A stretch of DNA of 33,607 nt from an uncultured Phycisphaerales bacterium (GCA_903857265.1 CAIODZ010000048.1:1-33607), one strand, 5' to 3'. Shown: positions 7,375-16,203, counted from the first letter of the stretch. The notes: generated by a model from the letters alone, not told the origin. Program-made: numbers and translations.

Positions 7375-8652
7375 ATGAAAAAAACGGAAGCTAAATCGGG
7401 CATTTCCAGTCAAATTCATAAGTTCATACGGGGCAGTTTCCATCCTCATTTTGGCCAGCTTACCTCTTTCAAAAGCAATCCCGTCTGGCAGCAGCTTGGT
7501 AAACTTGGTAGCCGGTTATGGTTCGATACGGGGAATATCGACGAGGCGCACCAGCGATGGACAAAGGAATTCTCGGCGTTAACCACGAACAATACCCTTC
7601 TCAATAAAGAAATCCAGACAGGCCGATATGACGGACTCATATCGGAGACAGCCGACCTGCTGGAATCCTACCCCGGAACAACGAACAAACAAATGATTCT
7701 CGAAATCGCGTTTACTCTGAACGCCTGGCACGCGTTGCGTCTGGTAGAAAAATTCGACGCGTATGTCTCAGTGGAAGAGCATACGGATTTGGCAAACGAC
7801 GTAACGCTCGCGGTCGATTACGCCAAACGGTTTTATGAAATCTGCCCTGAGCGGTTCATAATTAAACTCCCATTTACACCCGTGGGACTTCTGGCGACAC
7901 GCAAACTTTCGACGCAGGGTATCCCCGTCAATCACACACTGGGTTTTTCAGCACGACAGAATTATCTTATCTCGCGTTTAGCGAAGCCGGCATACGTTAA
8001 CGTCTTTCTGGGCCGACTAAACAGCTTCATCGTCGATAACAAATTGGGCAGCGGCTTATACATAGGTGAAAAGGCGACACTCGCTTCGCAAAAAGCCGTC
8101 AGACAGCTTCGCAAGTCGGGTATTTCGCAAACGCTTCAAATAGGCGCAAGCTTCCGGGCCGGGACACAGATTCGCGATTTGGCGGGAATCGACGTAATGA
8201 CGATGCCTCCGAAGGCAGCCGATGAATTTTTGGCTTTGAACCTGCCGACTGATGAAATAAAAGATAAAACCGCAACGGATTACCAGATTGGTTTGAATAA
8301 AGACGCTAAGCCGGAAATTGCCAATTTGAATACTCTCTGGGACATAGATGATAAGCTGATTTCCTGTATAGACGCACTCGAAAAGGAAAACATCGACAGC
8401 TTCACCCCCGATGACCTGATTGAATTTTTTGAAAGCCACAAATGCGGTGACGTTCTTGTCCGCTGGAGCGACAAACAAATCGAGACAAGTTCCAAAGAGG
8501 GCAAAATCCCGAAATTAGAGAACTGGAAGAACATTCTTGAGGACAAATCCATCGGCTTAGACAGTTTGATGAACCTCGCCGGATTGAATAGTTTCGCAAC
8601 AGACCAGCAGGCGATGGACGCAAGAGTACGACAGGTTTTGGCAAAAACATAA
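7375..8652 (+). CDS. Transaldolase family protein
   Basis: The product (425 residues) is a cytoplasmic aldolase-barrel enzyme of the transaldolase type, which moves dihydroxyacetone units in the non-oxidative pentose phosphate pathway. The family's early motif is present as LWFDTGNIDEAHQRW and TTNNTLLNKEI. The Schiff-base lysine is K164 in FIIKLPFTPVG. The following IPVNHTLGFSARQN and VNVFLGRLNSF blocks match the substrate phosphate and barrel segments. It is longer than the 220-320 residues of typical transaldolases because of a C-terminal helical region of about 110 residues of unknown role. The ATG at 7375 is chosen because AAGGAG lies 8 nt before it; the frame is open a little further upstream without a binding site. 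It may be an atypical member with another substrate. Confidence 0.85.
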   Translation: MKKTEAKSGISSQIHKFIRGSFHPHFGQLTSFKSNPVWQQLGKLGSRLWFDTGNIDEAHQRWTKEFSALTTNNTLLNKEIQTGRYDGLISETADLLESYPGTTNKQMILEIAFTLNAWHALRLVEKFDAYVSVEEHTDLANDVTLAVDYAKRFYEICPERFIIKLPFTPVGLLATRKLSTQGIPVNHTLGFSARQNYLISRLAKPAYVNVFLGRLNSFIVDNKLGSGLYIGEKATLASQKAVRQLRKSGISQTLQIGASFRAGTQIRDLAGIDVMTMPPKAADEFLALNLPTDEIKDKTATDYQIGLNKDAKPEIANLNTLWDIDDKLISCIDALEKENIDSFTPDDLIEFFESHKCGDVLVRWSDKQIETSSKEGKIPKLENWKNILEDKSIGLDSLMNLAGLNSFATDQQAMDARVRQVLAKT

Positions 8653-8703
8653 TGGGATGACATAATGGCTGCGCATGATACTTCCAATGAAGCGGAGTGA
8701 AAA

Positions 8704-8916
8704 ATGACTCAACCGCGTCGCACGTATTTGATTACGGGTGCAGCCAATCGTATCGGGCGAGGATTAGTAATGGGGCTTGCCTGGCAGGATGACACTATTG
8801 TCATTCATTACAACTCTTCTGAATCCTCTGCTCAACAGTTATCGCAGGAAATTACCGAAATGGGGTGCAAAGCCTTTACAATCGCGGCGGACCTCGGCTC
8901 TCCAACTCAAAATTGA
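8704..8916 (+). pseudogene. Truncated short-chain dehydrogenase (N-terminal stump)
   Basis: Only 70 codons remain. They encode the first part of a classical SDR: the cofactor motif TGAANRIGRG, the beta-2 region IVIHYNSS that in NADPH enzymes binds the phosphate, and the beta-3 end FTIAADLGSP. SDRs normally run to about 250 residues and need a Tyr-x3-Lys pair, which is absent here. The frame stops at TGA right where the end of the oppositely oriented cytochrome gene begins, so the rest seems to have been removed by a rearrangement. A good GGAG precedes the ATG, so the stump may still be translated. An 11-codon open frame at 8665-8700 overlaps its binding site. Confidence 0.7.
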
Positions 8917-9290
8917 TTATCCGTATTTCCAAACTGTCTTGTGTAAAGAACCAAATACCACCAATATTCGGATGGAATTATCCGTTGCAGCATAGGGGCG
9001 TGACCTGTGCCGGTAAGCATTGAATAAAGGACCTCGCCATCGGACATCGCCCGAACTTTGGGACTTCGCAGGTCGCTCGGCACAGGAATATAACTGTAGC
9101 CGACGGGACCGAAACCGTCGCCTTTATCGCCGTGACAGAAAACACAGTAATATCCGTAATATACCTTTCCTTTTGCAATATTCCCTTCATTTGCGTCGCG
9201 CGGATTGACAAGCTTTTGTACCTGTTCTTTGGAAGGCAGCGGCTCAAAAATATCCTTCACGGGAACGGTCTTGGCCGGCGTTACCGGCAT
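8907..9290 (-). CDS. Small c-type cytochrome (single CxxCH), no signal peptide visible
   Basis: This 127-residue protein has one haem c site, CVFCH, followed by GDKGDGFGP, the typical loop of class I and ActE-like cytochromes. TGTGHAPMLQ holds the distal Met ligand, and IPSEYWWYLVLYTRQF is the closing helix. It should work outside the cytoplasm as an electron carrier, yet the ATG-started product begins MPVTPAKTVPVKD without any export signal. Upstream codons in frame (about 15) do not supply one either. It starts 35 nt after BatE and is probably the last gene of the Bat operon. Either the N terminus has been lost or an upstream start with frameshift has been missed. The C-terminal end lies at the join with the SDR stump. 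Confidence 0.7.
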   Translation of the reverse strand: MPVTPAKTVPVKDIFEPLPSKEQVQKLVNPRDANEGNIAKGKVYYGYYCVFCHGDKGDGFGPVGYSYIPVPSDLRSPKVRAMSDGEVLYSMLTGTGHAPMLQRIIPSEYWWYLVLYTRQFGNTDNQF

Positions 9291-9325
9291 CGCTGCCTGG
9301 AATTGACGAAACTCAATAAAAATCG

Positions 9326-10141
9326 TTAAATTATTTCTGCGGCGCTTTGCGGTATCCAGCCATCGCTGCCATCGGCGAGTTTTATGTGAAACCAGCCGGG
9401 GCGATGCTCAACAAGCTCGAACTCGGTGCCGGCGTGCAGCGGGGCTTTGAAACTGGGCGGGTAATTCTGCCCGTCGCCCTGATACGCCACGACTTCAGGA
9501 GAAACAATAACCCCGGATAAATTGGCGGCCTGAGAATACTCTTCAACAGCAAGCGAACCAATAAGACAAACAAGTAAACCAGCCGAAACTACCGTCACCG
9601 CCATCAAAGGGGCGTTGCGGCCAAAACATATCATCACGGTCAAACCCATGCAGAAAACCGCGAAACAAACACAAGCAATGGCAAACTTAGCCCTCATTGA
9701 AAAGTCATAATGCCAGAAGACAAGTGTCTTGAGAATCTGCTTTTCGGTCTTTATTTCAACCTTATCGACTCTCCTGCTGCGAGCAAAAGCGAGGTTTTTC
9801 CGGATATCCGAATCGGACTTATCAAGCTTTTCTGCGCATCGATAATTAAGTATTGCCCTGCCGACGTCTCCTTTCAACAGATATGCATTTGCGAGATTAT
9901 AATAGAGCTTCGGGTTTTCTATGCGGCCTTCACGGATAATCCTTTCGTAGCCGAGGGCGGCCTTTTCATAAAGCGAATTAGATTTGTCGGTATCGTCAAC
10001 GGTGGAGTTGGCCTGACGAAAGGCATCATTGGCCTGGTTGAAAAGGGTGTTAATTTGCTCTTTCGATAATGTATCCCCGGCGGCAAGTCCTGCCGTGAAG
10101 AGCAAACAAACCAAACAAACAAGTGATAACCGGGCAATCAT
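9326..10141 (-). CDS. batE: BatE-like TPR/SH3 protein
   Basis: The 271-residue protein has a signal peptide (SLVCLVCLLFTAGLAAG), then TPR helices around residues 25-120 (NPKLYYNLANAYLLKGDVGRAILNYRCAEKL). Two membrane helices follow (FAIACVCFAVFCMGLTVMIC and LMAVTVVSAGLLVCLIGSL). A bacterial SH3 domain closes it (GTEFELVEHRPGWFHIKLADGSDGWI). This order is that of BatE from Bacteroides aerotolerance operons, whose proteins are thought to form a cell-envelope complex. Its ATG overlaps the BatD stop by 4 nt, so the two are coupled. The periplasmic TPRs probably bind partner Bat proteins; the SH3 domain may bind peptidoglycan. Exact function is unknown in the family. Confidence 0.85.
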   Translation of the reverse strand: MIARLSLVCLVCLLFTAGLAAGDTLSKEQINTLFNQANDAFRQANSTVDDTDKSNSLYEKAALGYERIIREGRIENPKLYYNLANAYLLKGDVGRAILNYRCAEKLDKSDSDIRKNLAFARSRRVDKVEIKTEKQILKTLVFWHYDFSMRAKFAIACVCFAVFCMGLTVMICFGRNAPLMAVTVVSAGLLVCLIGSLAVEEYSQAANLSGVIVSPEVVAYQGDGQNYPPSFKAPLHAGTEFELVEHRPGWFHIKLADGSDGWIPQSAAEII

Positions 10142-11910
10142 ATTTTCGACTCTTTCTCAATTACACGGATTAACCTGACGACCTCATCGATTGTCGTCGA
10201 ATCAAGCTGCTGCTGCATCGGCGCATAGCGTCCGGCATCACAGCGGCTGACGATATCTTTGTAACGGTTCGCAGATGCGGAATCGCCTGTGCGGTCAATT
10301 ATCGTCTGCATACAATCATCGGCGGTGAGTGAGCCGGCCACTTTGTCGAATCGTTCGCCGATATACTGTTTCATCGCTTCAGCAATAAGCTCACAGTGAT
10401 TCTGTAACTGTGCGGGTGGGATTCCTTTGAGACGACTGACAGCCCTGTTGGCAGCGTTGCGTCTGCGTTTACGAGCGACCTGCTCCGGGGTAGTATGCAC
10501 GAGGGCTTTAGCCCAAACGCTTGTTACCAGTAATAACAAAGGCGTGGCCCAGCCGACCAGATAACCGAGACTTGTAATGGCGCTCGCAAGCGAGAATCTG
10601 ACATTTTGCAGGCAATCTGGCGACTCATAATTGGCGCTGATACCTTTCTTAACGGCCTCCACTTCCTTGCCTGCCGGCGTGAAATCACGCCCTTCGACAT
10701 CCGCAGTCGTCAGTATCTTTGTGGGCGAAACCTCCAATTTTATCGGGTCGGTCTTTGCAATCACGTACTGCCCCTTGTCCGCATCGAAATACGCAAGCGG
10801 GATGGAAGGTATCTCAGTGACTTTATCATTGGCGGGTCTTATCGTCTGGGTGAAAATCTTAAAGCCATTTTCTACAGTCGGCGATGATTTCTGCGAAGGC
10901 ATCTTGAAATTTTCGGAAAGCCCGGCGATTTTTTCAAGCTCAGGCCACTGAACCGGTTTTAGGTAGTTGCCTCCTATTTTGATTGTCAGGGTAATCGGGT
11001 CGCCAACACTGGCCTTGGTCGGAGCGGCAGCAGCGGAAATCGTATATTGCCCTACCAATCCGTAAAACCACGCGGGCTTATCCTGCTGCGGCAAAGGTAA
11101 AACGGAAAGCTTGAGCGGTTGCGCGCTGACCGCAAACCGCTTGTATTGAACGTTGTTTTGAAAAAAGTCATCAAAGCTGTTCCTCGAACGGGCACGCCCT
11201 ACCGCCACATCAGCCGACACTGAAGACGCACCCAAATCATAATCGCCCGCCTGTTTCGGTATTAGAACCTTGCTGAACGTCAAAAGGATTGCTTCTTTAT
11301 TCCTGCGGTTAACCTTATATTGCTTTGTGGCATCACGGTCCTCAACATAGAACGCGTCATTGGTAAGGGCGGGTATATCAAACTGATAGTCGCCGACATT
11401 AGCATATACATAGAATTTGACCGTCAATACTACCGCCTGACCCTCATAGCACTGTTGCTGTGACAAAGTTGTTTCGAGTTCGAGCTGGTCCGTTGTCCCG
11501 GGCTGAGCCACATTTAGCTCGACGGGGTTTGTTTTGTAAGATTTGCCGTCAACTGTAACAGCGAGAGCAGGTATGCGTATCGTCCCGGCCTGTCCCGCAG
11601 TCAGCGTATAATTCATCACGTAACGCCTGACGGCATTTGTGGTGGTTCGACCGTTGATAATACTTATGGACGTCTGCGAAGTGTTGCCCCCGCCTGCGCT
11701 ACGAGGATTGTATGCGCTCAGCGGCGTCAAATCCACCTGGCCCGGCTGGTCATAGCCGTCTATGATTATCTGGAGGTTAAACTGCTCTCCGGCGTAAATA
11801 TCTTTGGATGTATCCACATTAGCATATACGCGCAGCTCCGCTGCACCGGCGACGGTGATGACAAGCGTCGCGGTAATTGCCGCGAATATATTAATCTTAA
11901 ACCAACGCAT
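10138..11910 (-). CDS. batD: BatD-like membrane protein
   Basis: The protein (about 590 residues) has a signal peptide ending AGAAELRVYANVD, several periplasmic beta-sandwich repeats, and a membrane helix near residue 460 (SLGYLVGWATPLLLLVTSVWA). A cytoplasmic helical tail follows. The segments VYAGEQFNLQI-like strand starts and VGDPITLTIKIGG are characteristic of the BatD 'oxygen tolerance' family. AAGGA stands 8 nt before the ATG at 11910, just after the BatC stop; an earlier in-frame ATG at 11991 would put the signal peptide in the middle. The gene lies between BatC and BatE. A second, shorter BatD-like protein is encoded at 15118-16185, so this operon has two. The role is inferred to be scaffold of the VWA complex. 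Confidence 0.88.
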   Translation of the reverse strand: MRWFKINIFAAITATLVITVAGAAELRVYANVDTSKDIYAGEQFNLQIIIDGYDQPGQVDLTPLSAYNPRSAGGGNTSQTSISIINGRTTTNAVRRYVMNYTLTAGQAGTIRIPALAVTVDGKSYKTNPVELNVAQPGTTDQLELETTLSQQQCYEGQAVVLTVKFYVYANVGDYQFDIPALTNDAFYVEDRDATKQYKVNRRNKEAILLTFSKVLIPKQAGDYDLGASSVSADVAVGRARSRNSFDDFFQNNVQYKRFAVSAQPLKLSVLPLPQQDKPAWFYGLVGQYTISAAAAPTKASVGDPITLTIKIGGNYLKPVQWPELEKIAGLSENFKMPSQKSSPTVENGFKIFTQTIRPANDKVTEIPSIPLAYFDADKGQYVIAKTDPIKLEVSPTKILTTADVEGRDFTPAGKEVEAVKKGISANYESPDCLQNVRFSLASAITSLGYLVGWATPLLLLVTSVWAKALVHTTPEQVARKRRRNAANRAVSRLKGIPPAQLQNHCELIAEAMKQYIGERFDKVAGSLTADDCMQTIIDRTGDSASANRYKDIVSRCDAGRYAPMQQQLDSTTIDEVVRLIRVIEKESKI

Positions 11911-11911
11911 A

Positions 11912-13021
11912 CTACCAATCCTTATCGACCTTCTGGAATCCGGGACTTTGCAACATTTGCCTCTGCTCTTTTTGCTTCTGCTCCCTATCAAGTATTTCTT
12001 CGGCTGTCGTATCGGGGGCGGCCTGCTGTTCCTGCTGCTGCTCTTGTTGCTGCTGCTGTGCCTGGTTTGGCTCCTGCTGTTTTTGCTGCTGACTGTTTTG
12101 CTGTTGGTTTTCCTGCTGCTTTTGCTGCTGATTCTGCTGGTCAGACAGCGACTTCAACGCTTTTTCAATATCTTTAGCGGCCTCATCCTGCGATTGCTTC
12201 CCGCCTGCGGCATCGTATTTTTTGAGTTTTTCGGCGGCATCTTTCTGCTTATCAGTCGCCTTTTCAAGCTGTTCGGCGACCTGCTGTTGTTTCTGGTCGG
12301 GATTATTAGGGTCATTTTGCTGTTGCATCTGCTGCTTAACCTGCTCCGTGCGGTCTTTGAGGGCCGATTGCTCTTTTGCGACTTCGTTATAATCGGGCGA
12401 CGGCTGCTGCTGTGCCTGCTGTGTCTTATCCGCGAGGGATTTTTGCTGTTCAAGAAGCTTCTTGAGGTCTTCCTGCGTCTGTTTCTGCTGTTGTTGCTGT
12501 TGCTGCTGCTGTTGTTTCTGCTTATTAATCTGGTCGATGATATCTTTTATGGTCAGACGCGCTACCTCGATATTTTTGGCGGCTTTTTCGTCGGTCGGGT
12601 CAATGTCCAGCGCCTGCCTCCACCATCCAATGGCCGACTGCATATTATCGACGGCCTTTTGCGCATCCGAATCTTTTTGTTTTGTCCCCTGCTGAAAGAA
12701 ACAGTTGCCGAGATTGTATTTGGCCTTTTCGACCAATTTCATATCCTTGCTTTCCGCCGCTACGGCCTTGTAAAGGTCAATCGCCTGCTGCATGTCGCCA
12801 AGCCGGAAGTAACCGTCTGCCTTGTTGAACCTCGGCTCAACCACCTCCGGCGACTCCGTCGCTACCTTGTCGTATTCGTTAATCGCCTCTTTATATTGTC
12901 CCTGCCGATAAAATTTATTCCCCTCATTAACAACCTGGCCGACGGATTCGGCGCGTACCGGCTGTGCCGCGGCAGTAAGCAACAATGAAAACAGGACGAT
13001 TTTATATCTTCTTCCGCTCAC
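11912..13021 (-). CDS. batC: BatC-like TPR protein with glutamine-rich coiled coil
   Basis: The 369-residue product has a signal peptide (IVLFSLLLTAAAQPVRA). TPR repeats span residues about 30-155 (GNKFYRQGQYKEAINEYDKV, FNKADGYFRLGDMQQAIDLY, AIGWWRQALDIDPTDEKA). A 200-residue Gln/Lys/Glu-rich region with coiled-coil character follows, including a pure ten-Gln run at about residues 170-180 and further QQ clusters near the C terminus. It would be periplasmic, with TPRs as docking surface for BatA/BatB. The start is a GTG preceded by GAGG, and it overlaps the BatB end by 20 nt. On the opposite strand the Gln codons read as poly-Leu, which gives a long but false frame. The Gln expansion is longer than I expect for BatC. 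Confidence 0.85.
   Translation of the reverse strand: MSGRRYKIVLFSLLLTAAAQPVRAESVGQVVNEGNKFYRQGQYKEAINEYDKVATESPEVVEPRFNKADGYFRLGDMQQAIDLYKAVAAESKDMKLVEKAKYNLGNCFFQQGTKQKDSDAQKAVDNMQSAIGWWRQALDIDPTDEKAAKNIEVARLTIKDIIDQINKQKQQQQQQQQQQKQTQEDLKKLLEQQKSLADKTQQAQQQPSPDYNEVAKEQSALKDRTEQVKQQMQQQNDPNNPDQKQQQVAEQLEKATDKQKDAAEKLKKYDAAGGKQSQDEAAKDIEKALKSLSDQQNQQQKQQENQQQNSQQQKQQEPNQAQQQQQEQQQEQQAAPDTTAEEILDREQKQKEQRQMLQSPGFQKVDKDW
12485..12514 (-). repeat. CAG/CAA codon run encoding ten glutamines
   Basis: Ten consecutive CAG/CAA codons on the minus strand, flanked by Lys codons. Codons are mixed rather than a pure CAG repeat. A second Gln-rich stretch covers about 12025-12150. Confidence 0.9.
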
Positions 13022-14015
13022 TTATCAGCACCTCACAAACCAAAAGCAAAATACCGGCAACCAAAAATATCTGGAATCTTTCGTCATAAGTAATCATCGT
13101 CGTCGTTTCGAGCTGTCGCTTTTGCGCAGAGGCGACAAGCTCCTGATAAATCTCGCCCAGGTCCAGCGTTGTTCCCGGCTCAACGCCGATATATCTGCCG
13201 CCTGATGTTGCGGCGGCAACCTTGCGAAGCGTATCAGTGTCAAGTTTCGACCATACTTCCTGTCCCTTATATTTCAAAAATGTCGTCCGGCCATCCGGGC
13301 CAGTAACTGGTATTCGCGAACCTTCGTTTTCATTGCCCAAACCAATTGCGATTATCCTTATACCCTGGGCAGCCGCTTTTTGCGCCGCCTCGACCGGGAA
13401 ACTATCGTGGTCTTCACCGTCGGTAATTAGTATAAGGTCTTTGTATTCACGCGACTGCTTATCGAATACTTCTTCTGTTACTTTGCGGATAGCATCGCCA
13501 ATATCCGTGCCGCCCCTTGAATTACTCTCGGTTGAGATGTCCGCCAGGGCCATTCTCACAAACGCATAATCCTGCGTGAGGGGACATTTTACGGCGGAGT
13601 TGCCCGCGAAGGTTACGATTGCGATTCTGTCGCCGCCGAGCTTATCGAGCAGGTCGCCGATTGCGATTTTCGCCCGTTCCAGCCGGCTTGGTTTTATGTC
13701 CTCCGCCAGCATCGACCGGGAGGTATCCAGCAGAATTACCACGTCCCTGCCCTGGCTTTTTATCTGCAATGGTTTTGGATTCCACCTTGGCTCAGTAATC
13801 GCTATGACGATAGTCGCAAACGCACAAATCAGCAGAACCGCTTTTATAATTTGCCTTTTCAAACTTACGGTAATATTGATTTGTTTTAGCATTTCGACGC
13901 TCGCCAGGACTTTCAATGCCGTCGCCTTTTTCCAGAAACACCAGGTGTAAACCGGCACAAGAACAGCTGGGATTATAAACAACAGCCACAATGCCTTATC
14001 GTTGCCAAGATTCAT
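13002..14015 (-). CDS. batB: BatB-like von Willebrand factor A membrane protein
   Basis: The protein (about 337 residues) has two N-terminal membrane helices (ALWLLFIIPAVLVPVYTWCF and IIKAVLLICAFATIVIAI). A VWA domain with an intact MIDAS follows: DTSRS at 97-101, GGTDIGDAI as the Thr loop and ITDGEDHD as the Asp loop. A C-terminal membrane helix (IFLVAGILLLVCEVL) ends it. The spacing matches BatA/BatB: helices at both ends with the VWA domain held at the membrane. The ATG at 14015 is taken because homologous sequence starts there; the open frame extends 33 codons upstream into the BatA end without support. It sits 16 nt after BatA. MIDAS-bound metal presumably mediates protein contacts. Confidence 0.9.
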   Translation of the reverse strand: MNLGNDKALWLLFIIPAVLVPVYTWCFWKKATALKVLASVEMLKQINITVSLKRQIIKAVLLICAFATIVIAITEPRWNPKPLQIKSQGRDVVILLDTSRSMLAEDIKPSRLERAKIAIGDLLDKLGGDRIAIVTFAGNSAVKCPLTQDYAFVRMALADISTESNSRGGTDIGDAIRKVTEEVFDKQSREYKDLILITDGEDHDSFPVEAAQKAAAQGIRIIAIGLGNENEGSRIPVTGPDGRTTFLKYKGQEVWSKLDTDTLRKVAAATSGGRYIGVEPGTTLDLGEIYQELVASAQKRQLETTTMITYDERFQIFLVAGILLLVCEVLISERKKI

Positions 14016-14031
14016 AATTGCTTTAAACCTC

Positions 14032-15117
14032 TTACGGAATCTTCCTGAATATTGTGCAGCCGGCCAGCATTTCACAAAGAAGAACAACCATCGCAGCCAG
14101 TGTCCATGGACCAAATTTTTCAGAGTATTGCGTGTACTGGACCGACTTTACCTCGGTTTTTTCAAGCTGGTCTATCTTTTCAATTATTTTATGCAGCGAT
14201 TCCGCATCATCCGCCCGGCCATAAAAACCGCCGGTAGCTTCGGCAATCGCCTTCAACAGCGGCTCATCAAGGTCCTGCTCAACGGGAACCTTGAACGCGC
14301 CCATCATTGTCTGCACCGTCGCAAAGGCCTGGCCCGAACCGATGCCGACAGTGTAAATTTTTATACCCCATTTTTTTGCCATTTCAGCCGCCTGCATCGG
14401 GGCATATTGGCCCGTATTATTCTGGCCGTCCGTCAGCAGGATAATCGCCTTGCTTTTTATTTTGAAATCGGCGTTTTCAGCCGTCGATGACATACCTGCT
14501 TTATTAAGCTTCTTGTTTCTTTGCTGAATTTCCTGTTCGGCCGTCTTCAATCTGGCAGCCGCAAGGGCCACCGCATCGCCTATTGCTGTGCCGTCTTCGC
14601 TCCGCAGCCGGACAACATCAGTGTTCTTCATAAACTCCAGCAGAACGTTATGACTAAGCACGAGGGGGCAAACCGTATCGGGGTATCGCGCGAATGTAAT
14701 AAGACCGAGTAAATCGCCGCTCCTGCCGGCCAAACCTTCCTTACCCATTATAAAATCGGCCAATACCTTTTTAAGTGTCTCTATCCGATTGAGTTTCTGA
14801 CCGTAGTAATCCATTTCAGTGCTCATGCTGCCGGAACGGTCGACAACAATTTCAATAGCAACACCTTCTGTGCTGATTTCCGATAGTACCGTGCCTTTAC
14901 GCGGCCTCGCCAGAGCGATTATAAGCAACGCCAAGCAAACAAGCCGAACAACAACCAGCAAAGGCCGTAAACGCACCCGCCAGGAAACAGGACAATCATG
15001 CACGGCGTTCAGAGATGAAAACGTTACCGCAGCCGTGCGTTTTTTGCGCAGCATCATCCAGCCCAGCACCGGGAGGAGTAACAGCAGCAACAACGCCCAT
15101 GGCAAATACAACTGCAT
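14032..15117 (-). CDS. batA: BatA-like von Willebrand factor A membrane protein
   Basis: The 361-residue protein starts with a Leu-rich helix (LPWALLLLLLLPVLGWMML), the RKKRTAAVTFSS segment and a second helix (LVVVRLVCLALLIIALARPRKG), as in BatA. The VWA MIDAS is complete: DRSGS at 92-96, EDGTAIGDAVALA and LLTDGQNNTG. A C-terminal helix closes it. An insertion of about 25 charged residues lies between the Thr loop and the third MIDAS motif (EQEIQQRNKKLNKAG). The ATG follows the previous gene's TAA with no gap, so translation is likely coupled. It would pair with BatB under control of the MoxR ATPase. Confidence 0.9.
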   Translation of the reverse strand: MQLYLPWALLLLLLLPVLGWMMLRKKRTAAVTFSSLNAVHDCPVSWRVRLRPLLVVVRLVCLALLIIALARPRKGTVLSEISTEGVAIEIVVDRSGSMSTEMDYYGQKLNRIETLKKVLADFIMGKEGLAGRSGDLLGLITFARYPDTVCPLVLSHNVLLEFMKNTDVVRLRSEDGTAIGDAVALAAARLKTAEQEIQQRNKKLNKAGMSSTAENADFKIKSKAIILLTDGQNNTGQYAPMQAAEMAKKWGIKIYTVGIGSGQAFATVQTMMGAFKVPVEQDLDEPLLKAIAEATGGFYGRADDAESLHKIIEKIDQLEKTEVKSVQYTQYSEKFGPWTLAAMVVLLCEMLAGCTIFRKIP

Positions 15118-16185
15118 TTATGCCCCTCCCCCTGACGTTTCCACTCTGTCGGTTACGTCGATTTGTTTTTCATCAGACTTTGTCTGCTCGATGAAATTCT
15201 TCGCCAAATCAAAGGTATGCTGAATCTGCTCGTTCGTCGGGCTGTGTTTGGCAAATTTTACAAGGTCGCAGTGCGTGAGAAATTCCGACAGTGCCTTCCC
15301 GTGGTCTTGCGAAAGGGCACCGGTATCCCGAATCTCGAACAAAAACTCCTCTGTGGTTCGCTCAGGCGCCTTCATTTCAAAGCGGTCTTCAATATAATGA
15401 CGCAAAATATCGCTTACGCCCTCGTAAAATTCCTTGACCTTGCCCGTTTTTACCAGGTCCCGCCGGATGAGCGACTTCAGACGGGCATAAGCAATCTCAT
15501 GGGCGGACTTGAAAATCCTGATGGCCGCCTGCGTTTTCTTTCTTCTAAAATACAACCACAGTCCCCCTGCCCCGCCGACAATCGCAACCGCCGGCAAAAG
15601 CCACCACAAAATCGTCTTCGAAGGCATATCCACAACATTTTCGATATCCGCTATTGAAAGTTTTCCCCGCTGGTCACCCAAAAGCGATGTCACCTCAATA
15701 TCGACCGGCTCGGTTTCAAGCTGATATGTTTTGGCATCCTGCCCGTTAACGTCACGGAACTCAAATGTAAAAGCTGGAATCGCGAATTTGCCTGATAAAA
15801 ACGGCTCAAGACGATACCGATAAATGCTGACAACGTTATTATTCGCATCGAGCCGATTGCCCAGGTTCTGCCAGTCAACAATACCGAAATTCTCAAGCAC
15901 TTTGTCAACCTTTGGCATATTCACATCGTAACCTGAGCCGATAGCCGTCTCGAACTCGAGCCAAAAAGTATCAGCGATAGTAATTTTGCTTTTATCGACG
16001 CGGATATGCACCGTCATAGGCCCCTGCTGATATGATTTGTTAATTTCAAAAACGGGGTTTTTAACGGCAACCGTTCCGGTCTTTTTACAGCCGGAGCAAA
16101 CAAGCAGACAGATAAAAACAATAGTTGCGTAATGTTTTATCTGTTGACGTTTTGATTGTTTTTTGTTTTTTGCGACGCTTGTCAT
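15118..16185 (-). CDS. BatD-like lipoprotein with membrane helix (Bat operon accessory)
   Basis: The 355-residue product has a basic N terminus followed by IVFICLLVCSGC, a lipobox-like signal ending in Cys. Then come about 160 residues of beta-rich sequence of BatD/oxygen-tolerance style (PMTVHIRVDKSKITIADTFW, SGKFAIPAFTFEF). A membrane helix follows (TILWWLLPAVAIVGGAGGLWLYF), then a cytoplasmic helical tail (EFYEGVSDILRHYIEDRFEM) also seen at the end of BatD. It therefore looks like a mini-BatD carrying the conserved tail. In many MoxR/Bat operons a short protein of this kind (DUF4381-like) stands between DUF58 and BatA, as here. No Shine-Dalgarno is evident. A lipid anchor plus an internal membrane helix would tether it twice; the Cys may not be lipidated. 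Confidence 0.7.
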   Translation of the reverse strand: MTSVAKNKKQSKRQQIKHYATIVFICLLVCSGCKKTGTVAVKNPVFEINKSYQQGPMTVHIRVDKSKITIADTFWLEFETAIGSGYDVNMPKVDKVLENFGIVDWQNLGNRLDANNNVVSIYRYRLEPFLSGKFAIPAFTFEFRDVNGQDAKTYQLETEPVDIEVTSLLGDQRGKLSIADIENVVDMPSKTILWWLLPAVAIVGGAGGLWLYFRRKKTQAAIRIFKSAHEIAYARLKSLIRRDLVKTGKVKEFYEGVSDILRHYIEDRFEMKAPERTTEEFLFEIRDTGALSQDHGKALSEFLTHCDLVKFAKHSPTNEQIQHTFDLAKNFIEQTKSDEKQIDVTDRVETSGGGA

Positions 16186-16203
16186 AATTTGAGTGTCTTG
16201 CGA

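Noticed and set aside
8665..8700. 11-codon open frame between transaldolase and SDR stump as a leader peptide
   Set aside because: No terminator/antiterminator structure or codon bias seen; too short to support.
11804..12988. 394-codon leucine-rich frame on + strand looking like a membrane protein
   Set aside because: The leucines are the complement of CAG/CAA glutamine codons of BatC. The minus-strand frame has signal peptide, TPRs and operon context.
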